From the NCBI GenBank assembly GCA_958295775.1, contig CATQHC010000006.1, positions 84,997-148,996 of the forward strand: a DNA stretch of 64,000 nucleotides, given 5' to 3'. The translations under genes and the position numbers were made by a program. Positions within the stretch are counted from its first letter, which is position 1; each line of letters opens with the position of its first letter. Origin of the DNA: Chloroflexota bacterium (GTDB lineage: Bacteria > Chloroflexota > UBA11872 > VXOZ01). The notes under the pieces are model-generated. The model worked only from the letters and a program-made list of their open reading frames with translations, had not been told where the DNA came from and ran no database searches. Below, one piece after another: positions 17,805 through 25,784 of the stretch.

Positions 17805-18923
17805 TCATGCGCCTAGGAACCTACTCGCCAACCACGGCGCCAAGTCCAGTTCAGTTTTGCCTTCCATAATCCACTTGGCGTTGTACTCGCCGAGCGCCAC
17901 GGAGAACTTGAAGCCGCGGCCGCTCCAACCGCAATCGAGAAAAAGGTTTTCGTATCCCGCAATGTAGCCCAACAGAGGTTTCAGGTCGGGCGTATCGTCA
18001 TAGCAAGTCTGGTATGCGCCCTGGAAGCGGCCGCGCTTCATCTTGGGCAGCCGCCTTTCGATCACTTCCGTCGTCCAGTCCACCATCCACTGCGGCGGCA
18101 CGGCGTTCGTGGGGTCCGGTTCGATCTTCACCAGCGGGTCGCGGCGGTCACATAAGACGCGGAAGTGCTTATTGTGCCAGGGAATTATGGCAAGCTCCAC
18201 GCTAAACACGGGCGGGCGGTCGTAGAAGTCCGGCGGCTGGCGGTAGAATGACACGCCGACCTGCGAGGGTTGAATGGGGAGGCGCAAACCGGCGGAACGC
18301 GCCACTTTGTGGCTCCACGGCCCACAGGCGAGGACGACTTTGCCCGGCACGATTGAACCGCCGGGGGTTTCCAGCCGTTCAATGCGCCCGTTCTTGGCAT
18401 GAATGTGGGTAACCGGTGTGAATTCTCTTATTTCCGCCCCGTAGGACCGCGCGCCCGCCACGAACGACTGCATGGTGCGGTAGGCATCGACATTGCCGGT
18501 CTCGCCGTAGAGCAGCGCCGCGCCCGCGCCCTCCAGGTTGGCTTCCGGGTAGTAATCCTTGGCCTCGTCGAGCGTGATGGCGCGGGCCGCCGAGCCATTC
18601 TTCCTTGCCCTCGCGGCAGCCTGTTCGGCTAAATCCATAGCATTGAAGAGATTTAAGATGCCATATTTGAAGAAACCGCAATCTCCGCCAATGACGTCGG
18701 AAAAATTGTCGTAGATATCGCGGGCGCGTACTGCCAGTTTGGCGATGGTGTCCGTCATTTCGGCCTGCTGGCCGCACATCGCGCCGGACATGGAACTCGT
18801 GCCCGAGCCGATGGTTTTGCGCTCGCAGAGCACAACCTTGCCCGCGCCGGCTTTCGCGAGATGATACGTGATCGTCGTGCCGACAATCCCACCGCCAATG
18901 ACAACGACGTCTGCGGTTTCCAT
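17805..18923 (-). CDS. FAD-dependent amino-acid oxidoreductase (DAO/DadA family)
   Basis: A 372-residue protein of the D-amino-acid oxidase/glycine-sarcosine oxidase fold. The FAD-binding dinucleotide motif VVVIGGGIVGTT is at residues 6-17 followed by the acidic strand end (LCERK), with VVLACGPWSHKV in the middle and the second FAD loop YENLFLDCGWSGRGFKFS near the end. It likely oxidises an N-methyl or D-amino acid, feeding electrons to oxygen or the quinone pool. No partner subunits are adjacent. Substrate cannot be read. Confidence 0.82.
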   Translation of the reverse strand: METADVVVIGGGIVGTTITYHLAKAGAGKVVLCERKTIGSGTSSMSGAMCGQQAEMTDTIAKLAVRARDIYDNFSDVIGGDCGFFKYGILNLFNAMDLAEQAAARARKNGSAARAITLDEAKDYYPEANLEGAGAALLYGETGNVDAYRTMQSFVAGARSYGAEIREFTPVTHIHAKNGRIERLETPGGSIVPGKVVLACGPWSHKVARSAGLRLPIQPSQVGVSFYRQPPDFYDRPPVFSVELAIIPWHNKHFRVLCDRRDPLVKIEPDPTNAVPPQWMVDWTTEVIERRLPKMKRGRFQGAYQTCYDDTPDLKPLLGYIAGYENLFLDCGWSGRGFKFSVALGEYNAKWIMEGKTELDLAPWLASRFLGA

Positions 18924-19118
18924 AATTTCGCTGCTTTCCTCTCGTACCCAGTAGGTTAACGCCTGTCTATTTTGGTGCGCAGTATTGCCACTATTCTAGA
19001 CGCAACGCGGTTGCGCCGTACACTTTCAGGCCTTGAGGCGTTTGTGGTGGGGAAATGCCGCCGTACGCGTGATTCTGATTGCGGTGGATGTGCCGGACTG
19101 TGTGCCGTTCTTGGGTTC

Positions 19119-20027
19119 TCAGTCGTTCAGGTGGTCGGCGATTTCGCGGTTGGTGGTGGCCCAGCAACCGCCGGGCTTGTCCAGCGCGTGGCGCAATACC
19201 GAATCAACCATGTCGCAGTGGGGATCGCGCGCGGCGATGTCCGACGGATGGCAGCACAGGCTGAAGATTTGCTTGTTCTCATGGGCGTAGTCCACGCCGG
19301 CTTTGATGAGATCGATGAACTCCCAGCGGTCCAGGTCCATGTGCCGGAAGGCCCAGATGGACGTGATCCCCATGAGAGGAATTTCCAGCAGGCCGTTGGG
19401 ATAGCGATAGGGCTGCAGCACGTTAAGACTGGCGCGAAACGCCGCCTCGAGCTCTTCCCGGGGCTGGTGCCGCTCGGTATGGTCTACGGGATAGTGATAG
19501 TTGGCCGAGGCAAACCGAAAGCCTTCGTCCTTGAGCAGGTCTTGCACCTCAGGCACGTCGTCGAGCCCGCCAGCGAAACCGCCCGGCGTCCGGAAGCCCT
19601 GGGGCCTCTCACCCAATTTTTCTTCGATTGCCTCGTTCGTCTGCCGGACTTCCCGTCGAATTACTTCCAAAGGCGTGAGCCCAACCGCACGCCAGGGGGC
19701 GGCGGCGTATACTTCCTGCAACCCGGCGATATTCTTGGCTTTCACGTTCACGTGGGTGTACGTATGGTTATCGATGGCGTGACCGTCGTCCACGAGTTGC
19801 TTGAGGTAGTCGATGTCCGGGTCTTCCAGCGCGCTGCCCACCAGGAAGAACTGCAATTCGACCCCATAGCTCTTCGCAATTTCGCTCATCTTTCGCAGGT
19901 AGAGCTTGGTCGCCTCGTCGATCTCCCCTTTGCGATGATTCCACCGCGACGTCCAGTAAGGAAAATTGGGAGTCATCTCAATATCGAACGTCAGACTAAG
20001 AGAGAACTCGGAGCCGTTTGGGAACAT
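19119..20027 (-). CDS. Polysaccharide deacetylase (NodB-fold) family protein, copy 1
   Basis: A 302-residue protein of the carbohydrate-esterase-4 fold. The first motif is LTFDIEM (a TFDxE variant that keeps the catalytic and metal-binding acids), the metal-binding motif is DNHTYTHVN (HxxxH type) and the third motif is FRTPGG. A late conserved histidine sits in FSLCCHPSD. It lacks a signal peptide, so it is likely cytoplasmic. Many cytoplasmic members act on small amides or purines such as allantoin rather than on chitin. The ATG has an AAGGA ribosome site seven bases upstream. It is a tandem paralogue of the next gene. Confidence 0.82.
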   Translation of the reverse strand: MFPNGSEFSLSLTFDIEMTPNFPYWTSRWNHRKGEIDEATKLYLRKMSEIAKSYGVELQFFLVGSALEDPDIDYLKQLVDDGHAIDNHTYTHVNVKAKNIAGLQEVYAAAPWRAVGLTPLEVIRREVRQTNEAIEEKLGERPQGFRTPGGFAGGLDDVPEVQDLLKDEGFRFASANYHYPVDHTERHQPREELEAAFRASLNVLQPYRYPNGLLEIPLMGITSIWAFRHMDLDRWEFIDLIKAGVDYAHENKQIFSLCCHPSDIAARDPHCDMVDSVLRHALDKPGGCWATTNREIADHLND

Positions 20028-20351
20028 GTGCTCTTCCTTTTGTCAAAGTGGATGAAACTTCCGAAATCTCCGCGTCGCTGTCTTCTGTGCGTTGCGAGCA
20101 CCTTGTCCAAAGTGATGCTGTTCTTACGGCCAAGGGCGGGGGACAAGCCCCACTTCTGTCGCATTAAACGCAATGGCAAGAAAACCACGCCTAACATCTC
20201 CGGTAGCGCAGGTTTGCAACCTGCGTCGCTGTAAGTTCAATCCTGTTTCGTGTCCGTTTTCTTGATCGGGCGGGGGACAAGCCCCCGCGCTACGGTCGGT
20301 CAAGGGCACTTGAGCTTGTTCTGTACGTGCAAGCCTGCTGAGCCCAAGTGC
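20028..20351. other. Spacer between the two deacetylase-like genes, packed with palindromes
   Basis: It contains a family B copy (20135-20153, one arm shortened), a family C copy (20200-20226) and a full family B copy (20269-20292) within 160 bases. No coding capacity is supported. Confidence 0.65.
20135..20292. repeat. Families B, C and B in series
   Basis: Three palindromes in a row: a truncated GGCGGGGGACAAGCCCCAC, then CGCAGGTTTGCAACCTGCG, then GCGGGGGACAAGCCCCCGCG. Different families nesting in one gap shows they accumulate at the same kind of site. Confidence 0.75.
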
Positions 20352-21260
20352 TTAGTTCAGCGTATGGGCGACCATCTCTTGGTTTGTCGTCACCCAACAG
20401 CCGCCGGGTTTCTCCAATGCGTAGCGCAACACGCCGTGCAGCATGTCGCAGTGCGGGTCGCGGACGGCGAGCACCGGCGGATGGAAGCAGAGACTCAGCA
20501 CCTGCCGGTTGGCGTGGGCATGGTCGATGCCGTGCTTGAGCACGTTGATGAAATCCCAACGGTCCAGATCCAATACACGAAACGCCCAAATGTCCGTGAT
20601 GCCCGCCAGGGCAATCTCCGGCAATCCGTTCGGATAGCGGTAAGGTTGCAGCGTGTCGATGCTCGTCTCCATCGCCTGATTCAACACGTCCGCCGTCGGG
20701 CGCTTCTTTTGCGGATCTACCGGAAAGTAGTAGCGTGCCGAGGCGTACTGCATGCCCGCATCGCTCAGGACTTCCTGCACGGCGGGCACATCGTCAAGGC
20801 CGTTGTTGAAACCGCCGGGCGTGCGGAAGCCGGTTGGCGCGGCGCCGAGCTTCTCGGTAATCGCCGTGGAGGTCTGCTGCACTTCGCGTCTGAGGCAGGC
20901 CAACGCATCCAGGCCGGCGGCCCGCCAGGGCGCGTTCTTGTACACCGGCTGAAGCTGGGGAATCTCCTTCGCCTTCACGTTCACGTGGTGAAAGGTATGG
21001 TTATCCACCGCGTGCCCTTCGGCCACCATGCGCTTGAGGTAATCGATGTTTGCGTCTTCCAGCGCGCTTCCCACGAGGAAATACTGGAATTTGACCCCGT
21101 ATTCCTGCGCAACGTCGAGCATCTTGCCCATATAGAGCTTGCTGTCTTCGTCGATGGCGCCCTTGCGATGGTCCCAGACTGATGTCCAATAGGGGAAGTT
21201 GCTGCACATTTCAATGTCGAACGTCAGACTGAGGCCGAAATCCGCGCCATTTGGGTACAT
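20352..21260 (-). CDS. Polysaccharide deacetylase (NodB-fold) family protein, copy 2
   Basis: A 302-residue paralogue of the gene at 19119 with the same length and motif order: LTFDIEM, DNHTFHHVN and FRTPGG, with the late histidine in LSLCFHPP. The ribosome site AGGAGAGG lies just before the ATG. The two copies differ throughout, so the duplication is not recent. Both lack a secretion signal. Sharing of one substrate with different ring substituents is possible but unproven. Confidence 0.82.
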   Translation of the reverse strand: MYPNGADFGLSLTFDIEMCSNFPYWTSVWDHRKGAIDEDSKLYMGKMLDVAQEYGVKFQYFLVGSALEDANIDYLKRMVAEGHAVDNHTFHHVNVKAKEIPQLQPVYKNAPWRAAGLDALACLRREVQQTSTAITEKLGAAPTGFRTPGGFNNGLDDVPAVQEVLSDAGMQYASARYYFPVDPQKKRPTADVLNQAMETSIDTLQPYRYPNGLPEIALAGITDIWAFRVLDLDRWDFINVLKHGIDHAHANRQVLSLCFHPPVLAVRDPHCDMLHGVLRYALEKPGGCWVTTNQEMVAHTLN

Positions 21261-21424
21261 GCGTCCTCTCCTGTGCTACATAGAATGCGCTCGCATACGC
21301 TGGAGTACTGCCTCTACGACTAGACCTCGCTGCCAGACCTGAGTGGCAATTGTGAAACATTGCTTCCGAAGCACGGACTGGGGTGAATCAAGCCGCAATG
21401 AAGCTAGTTCGCGGGATGCGTCTT

Positions 21425-21653
21425 CTACGGGCATACCTTGAGTACCACGACTACCAAGCCCCATGCGACAAACAACATTAAACCGAACCGAATCGTCATG
21501 CGTAGTTCGAAATCCCGCACGCTGGCTTGGAACGCCTGCTCATATGCTCTTACACAGGCCGAAGTCTCTTGTCCAATAGCTTCCGGGTCTGCTAGGACAC
21601 GCCTATCGGATCGATCAGAGTTTCGGCTTGCGTTTCGCTGAAGATTATGCCGG
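21425..21653 (-). pseudogene. Frameshifted relic of a DUF1640/CCDC90-like coiled-coil membrane protein
   Basis: In one frame the stretch ending near 21427 reads VLADPEA, then a helix, then DFELRMTIRFGLMLFVAWG and a hydrophobic tail ending KVCP. This is the form of the C-terminal anchor of DUF1640-type proteins. One base out of frame, just upstream, it reads FSETQAETLID, which matches FSETQAEALIE of the intact gene at 49089-49658. A stop (TGA) precedes that block in its own frame. Two disruptions in a short gene indicate decay. The central coiled-coil repeats of the intact relative are missing. Confidence 0.6.
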
Positions 21654-21847
21654 CTCACGCCGTTGCCTTCTTGCGCTATCCCCACTCCTGTTCGCCCACA
21701 TTCTCGGTTAGACTGAACTTATGGTTTCCGTTTGTCAAACCCGGTTCCAGGGCCAACAGGCTACTCAAATTCTGGACACCTGAGCATTATACTCACCAAT
21801 CAAGAGGTGGGTATGTGATTGCGTCATTCGGGGTGGAAGGAGAAAGC

Positions 21848-22108
21848 CTAGCGCGACTCAAGCATAAACTTGATTGCGGTACGCTCGCCGTTGTCTACCA
21901 TAACTTCGATGAAGGCCGGAATGCAGATGAGGTCAATTCCGCTTGGCGCCAAGTACCCGCGCGCGATTACGACGGACTTGACAGCCTGATTCACGGCGCC
22001 CGCGCCGATAGCCTGAACCTCGACCCGCCCGGCCTCGCGCATTACGCCCGCGATGGCGCCGGCCACGGCCGTTGGCTTCGACTGAGAAGCTACTTTAAGA
22101 ATCTCCAT
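21848..22108 (-). CDS. spoVS: Stage V sporulation protein S (SpoVS-like, Alba-fold)
   Basis: An 86-residue protein beginning MEILKVASQSKP, with the family's near-invariant centre AIGAGAVNQAVKSVVIARG and LICIPAF and the end ERTAIKFMLESR. The ATG at 22108 gives exactly the family length and has a GGAG ribosome site eight bases upstream; an upstream GTG at 22144 is less likely. In Bacillus it affects spore coat and septation, but it is widespread in non-sporing bacteria as a nucleic-acid-binding-like fold. It follows rny on the same strand, echoing the rny-ymdB-spoVS order of Bacillus. Confidence 0.93.
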   Translation of the reverse strand: MEILKVASQSKPTAVAGAIAGVMREAGRVEVQAIGAGAVNQAVKSVVIARGYLAPSGIDLICIPAFIEVMVDNGERTAIKFMLESR

Positions 22109-22288
22109 CAGGTCCGCTCCAGCTTCGATGTTGAGTGCAACCACAATTGCGGAGGAAGGCCGCAGTACCCACTCCTTGAGCGCTTCGCCTCGTACCTGTC
22201 TCCCCTTGTGCCGTTCCTGCTATTTGCTGCGCGCCATGCAGCGGGCGCGTCTGCCGCCGGTCAGCAACGGACAGCGCCCGCACCCCTC

Positions 22289-23818
22289 TTATTTTGCATA
22301 GCCTACCACTCTGGTCTCCCGGATCAACGTGACCTTTACTTGGCCCGGGTAGTCGAGTGAATCTTCAATCTGCTTGCAGATGTCGCGCGAAAGCCGCACC
22401 GCGCCCAACTCGTCGATTTCGTCGGGACGCACCATTATGCGCACTTCCCGCCCGGCCTGAATTGCATATGACTTCTCGACGCCGGAGAACGAATTGGCCA
22501 CGGATTCCAGGGCACGCAGGCGCTGCATGTAGCGCTCGATCGAATCGCGGCGCGCGCCCGGCCGCGATGCCGAGATTGCGTCTGCCGCCGAGACGACGAA
22601 CGCTTCGACGGTTCGCGGTTCCTCGTCGTTGTGGTGAGCGGCAATGGCGTGAATGACTTTGGGCGACTGGTTGTAGCGGCGCGCCATTTCCGCGCCCACC
22701 AGCGCGTGGGGACCTTCCATATCGGCGTCCACTGCCTTACCGATATCGTGCAGCAGGCCGGCGCGCCGCGCGACGTTCACGTCGGCGCCAATCTCCGCGG
22801 CCATGCTTGCTGCCAACTGGGCTACTTCGACACTATGCGCCAGCACGTTCTGGCCGTAGCTGGAACGGTAGCGCAGCCGTCCGATCAGGCGTACCAGTTC
22901 TGCGGGCAAGCCGCGCACCTGCGCCATGTCTGCCGCCTGCTCGCCTTCCTCCCAGATCGTGTCCTCAATTTCCTTATCGGCCTTGCCCACCATCTCTTCG
23001 ATACGCGCGGGATGTATGCGCCCATCTTGGATTAGCCGGTTCAGCGCTAAGCGCGCGACCTCCCGCCGCACCGGGTCATGGGCGGACAGCACCACCGCCT
23101 CGGGGGTTTCATCTATGATGAGGTCCACGCCGGTGAGGAGTTCCAGGGCGCGAATGTTGCGCCCTTCACGGCCGATGATGCGGCCCTTCATCTCCTCATT
23201 GGGTAAGGAGACGACCGAAACTGTTGTTTCGACCGTATGGTCGGCTGCGAGCCGTTGGATCGCCGTTGCGATTACCCGTCGGGCGCTACGCTCCGACTCT
23301 TCCCGCGCCGCGGCTTCGAGCTGCTTGATCATACGGGTACACTCTTCTCGTACCTCGTCTTCGATGCTTCTCGTCAGCACCTCTTTGGCCTCGCCGGCCG
23401 TCATTTGCGCGATGCGCTCGAGTTCGCTTATCTGCTTCTGGCGCAATTCGTTGACTGCGCCGCGATCGCGCTCTAGCCGCTTCTCGAAGTCGCCAAGCTT
23501 TTTGTCGCGGCGCTCCGCCTGCGTCGTGCGTTGGTCTAGCGTCTCCTCGCGTTGCTGCAGGCGGCGCTCGGTACGGGTAAGCTCGCCCCGCCAACGTCCA
23601 ATTTCCTCTTCTGCTCTCGTCTTGAGCCTAAGCGCCTCATCTTTAGCCTCCACCGTCATTCGTCTGCGTGTTGTCTCTGCATCCTCCAAAAGCCTCTGTG
23701 CTTCAGCCGCTGCCGCCTGAGTATTTCGATGTTGGATCAATCGTTGAGTCCAAAAACCAACCACAAAAGCTCCAGGAACTAGGACAAGCAGAGGCACGAC
23801 AAGCATCCAAAGCTCCAT
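22289..23818 (-). CDS. rny: Ribonuclease Y
   Basis: A membrane-anchored endoribonuclease that starts mRNA decay in bacteria lacking RNase E. The 509-residue protein has an N-terminal transmembrane segment (about 4-24), a long charged coiled coil (to about 190), a KH RNA-binding domain (GRIIGREGRNIRALE) and an HD metal-dependent phosphodiesterase domain (HSVEVAQ with RAGLLHDIGKAVD). Length and order are exactly those of the family. Confidence 0.97.
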   Translation of the reverse strand: MELWMLVVPLLVLVPGAFVVGFWTQRLIQHRNTQAAAAEAQRLLEDAETTRRRMTVEAKDEALRLKTRAEEEIGRWRGELTRTERRLQQREETLDQRTTQAERRDKKLGDFEKRLERDRGAVNELRQKQISELERIAQMTAGEAKEVLTRSIEDEVREECTRMIKQLEAAAREESERSARRVIATAIQRLAADHTVETTVSVVSLPNEEMKGRIIGREGRNIRALELLTGVDLIIDETPEAVVLSAHDPVRREVARLALNRLIQDGRIHPARIEEMVGKADKEIEDTIWEEGEQAADMAQVRGLPAELVRLIGRLRYRSSYGQNVLAHSVEVAQLAASMAAEIGADVNVARRAGLLHDIGKAVDADMEGPHALVGAEMARRYNQSPKVIHAIAAHHNDEEPRTVEAFVVSAADAISASRPGARRDSIERYMQRLRALESVANSFSGVEKSYAIQAGREVRIMVRPDEIDELGAVRLSRDICKQIEDSLDYPGQVKVTLIRETRVVGYAK

Positions 23819-23944
23819 GCCCTTTGCCTTCCTCTCCGCGATACCTTGTAAGAAATCGAATCATTTCTAACACCATGCGAGGCTATCAAGCCTCATTTAT
23901 TGGGAGAGTGATCACCGCTAGCGTGAACATATTCGCCCACACTA

Positions 23945-23973
23945 ACGGTACTAAGTTGCTGTTCCGCTGTCAA
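23945..23973 (-). promoter_or_regulatory. Putative promoter upstream of rny, shared with sugar-binding protein gene 1
   Basis: On the minus strand TTGACA (23968-23973), a 17-base spacer and TACCGT (23945-23950). The -35 is consensus and the -10 is weak. The surrounding 35 bases are almost identical to those at 25595-25623. Confidence 0.45.
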
Positions 23974-24060
23974 CGCACTGGCAGCATGTTAAAAGGCGAA
24001 CATTCGTTGAAGGCAATAGGCCAAGGTAGGCTGCGACGCGGAGAAAAAGACCGATCTCCT

Positions 24061-24097
24061 TTAAAGAAAGGCCGGGCGGGTTGCGCAACCCGCCCGG
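24061..24097 (-). terminator. Rho-independent terminator of sugar-binding protein gene 1
   Basis: A perfect palindrome with 13-base arms (24072-24084 and 24085-24097, core CCGGGCGGGTTGC) is followed on the minus strand by CCTTTCTTTAA. It lies about 35 bases after the stop of the gene at 24133. Confidence 0.85.
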
Positions 24098-24132
24098 TCC
24101 TATTCTCTTGCTACAAGTAGAGTTGGCTAAAC

Positions 24133-25518
24133 CTACTCGCCGCCGCTGGCGATCACCTGGTTGAGTAGCACTTCGGCCTGAGCCAACGCCTCTTCCACGG
24201 TGATGGTGCCCTCAGTCAACTGAGTCCAGACGTCACCGGTGGCCTCGTTGGCCTTACCCGTGTGCACCCATGGATAGGGGCCGGAAGTATCGGCAATCGT
24301 CTCCAGGTCCGCCAACACCGGGCGTTCTTCCACACGCGCCAGCCAGGCGTCGCTCTGGTAGAACGACTTGCGACCGGCTGCACGGGAGAGGATGCCGGCA
24401 AAGTACTTGTCCAGAGTCTCCGCGCTGTTGACCCAGCTAATCCACTGCCAGGCTAGTTCCGGGTCCGGGGAGAGACCGAAGAGGCACCACTGATTCGTCC
24501 AGGTGACGCTGCCCGGGGATGCGCCGTCCGGGCCCTTGGGGAAGGGCGCAAAGTCGAACTCCAGTTCTGGATTCTCGCCAAACAGGTAGCCAACCTGCCA
24601 CGAACCGCGGACGTCCGTAATAATCTGTTCGTTCTCGAACGTCGCGCCTTCCGGCTTGTTGCTGAACTGGTACTTCTGGCGCAAGTCCTGCTTGAACTGG
24701 GCCGCGCCTATGCCTTGCGGACTATTGAAAGCGGCAGCGGAATTGTCAGCGTTGTAGAGCGTGCCGCCGTTGGGATACAGCCAGTAGCCAAGTCCATACA
24801 GACTAAAGCCGCTGGGATCAAAGCCCAAGCGCAGGACGTTATCGCCTTCCGCCTCGTGCGACTTCTGCGCGTACTCCAAGAACGTGTCCCAGTCCCAATT
24901 CCAGGTAACTTCCCGTGAAGGGTCGAGGCCGGCGTCCGTGAGCAGACGCGTGTTGAGTCCTACCACGGTGGTAGCAGGACCGTCATACGGGATGCCGTAG
25001 GTCATGCCGTTGTGCACGTTGAAGAAGCGACCGGAATCCACGAACTTGTCCGGCGCTGATTCGGGGTCTTTGGCCTGGAATGGGTCCAGCGGCTGCAGAA
25101 AGTCCTTCAGCAGCCAGTCAAGGATGAAGGCTACCGAAACCTGCGAGGAGTCTACCTGCTCGCCGGCGGCAATCATCACGGTGACGTGTTCCCGTAGCCC
25201 TCCCGTGCCCTGCACGTGGACCGACTCGACGGTCACGCCGGGATTGAGTTCCGCAAAGTCGGCCTTGATGCCGTCGAAGTACTCCTGAATGGTGGGCGCG
25301 CCGCCGGGCCGCCACCAGTCAGTGTGCACGACTTTGCGCGGCTCCATCGCTTTCGTGTCTTCCATCTCCGCCTTGGGGGCTTCTTCCTTGGCCTCCATCT
25401 CACCCTCGCCCTCCATAGCGCCAGTCTGCGCACCGCATGCTGCCAGCAGCACGCCGCCGCCTACAACGCCACTCCAGCCGAGGAGAGAGCGTCGACTAAA
25501 TCTTCCTGTGCTTCTCAT
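24133..25518 (-). CDS. Sugar-type ABC transporter substrate-binding lipoprotein, copy 1
   Basis: A 461-residue extracellular binding protein (family 1, MalE/UgpB-like). The N-terminus has twin arginines (SRRSLLGWSG), a hydrophobic stretch and a lipobox LLAAC at which lipid would be attached, followed by a Glu/Lys/Met-rich linker. The mature part has the family aromatic ligand residues (WWRPGG, WNWDWD, TWTNQW). An AGGAGG ribosome site lies upstream of the ATG. It is the downstream member of a tandem pair of equal length. No permease or ATPase gene is adjacent, so the permeases must be elsewhere. Confidence 0.9.
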   Translation of the reverse strand: MRSTGRFSRRSLLGWSGVVGGGVLLAACGAQTGAMEGEGEMEAKEEAPKAEMEDTKAMEPRKVVHTDWWRPGGAPTIQEYFDGIKADFAELNPGVTVESVHVQGTGGLREHVTVMIAAGEQVDSSQVSVAFILDWLLKDFLQPLDPFQAKDPESAPDKFVDSGRFFNVHNGMTYGIPYDGPATTVVGLNTRLLTDAGLDPSREVTWNWDWDTFLEYAQKSHEAEGDNVLRLGFDPSGFSLYGLGYWLYPNGGTLYNADNSAAAFNSPQGIGAAQFKQDLRQKYQFSNKPEGATFENEQIITDVRGSWQVGYLFGENPELEFDFAPFPKGPDGASPGSVTWTNQWCLFGLSPDPELAWQWISWVNSAETLDKYFAGILSRAAGRKSFYQSDAWLARVEERPVLADLETIADTSGPYPWVHTGKANEATGDVWTQLTEGTITVEEALAQAEVLLNQVIASGGE

Positions 25519-25594
25519 GGTATGAGGACCTCCTGAGCACTACCCTATCTAGCTACTCTCGGTATGTTCAATGGTGAACACAACCGTTGACCTA

Positions 25595-25623
25595 ACGGTA
25601 CTAAGTTGCCGTTTTGCTGTCAA
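25595..25623 (-). promoter_or_regulatory. Putative promoter of sugar-binding protein gene 1
   Basis: On the minus strand TTGACA (25618-25623), a 17-base spacer and TACCGT (25595-25600), about 75 bases before the start codon. It is nearly identical to the element upstream of rny at 23945-23973. Confidence 0.5.
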
Positions 25624-25710
25624 CGCTTTGACTGTGGTTAGACGAACACTATTTCACTGGCTCGTTGATCGTTCTTCCTGAAGACTGCCCATAGAGAAAT
25701 GCCGTGACAC

Positions 25711-25746
25711 AAATCAAAGACTGGGCGGGTCGTACGACCCGCCCAG
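25711..25746 (-). terminator. Rho-independent terminator of sugar-binding protein gene 2
   Basis: A perfect palindrome with 13-base arms (25721-25733 and 25734-25746, core CTGGGCGGGTCGT), followed on the minus strand by TCTTTGATTT. It has the same design as the terminator at 24061-24097. Confidence 0.85.
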
Positions 25747-25784
25747 TCCCTCTTGCCTACTTTAGAAGCAATTGGCGAAGAAGC

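Noticed and set aside
21647..22360. 237-codon plus-strand frame over spoVS
   Set aside because: spoVS on the other strand is a clear family match with correct length and ribosome site.
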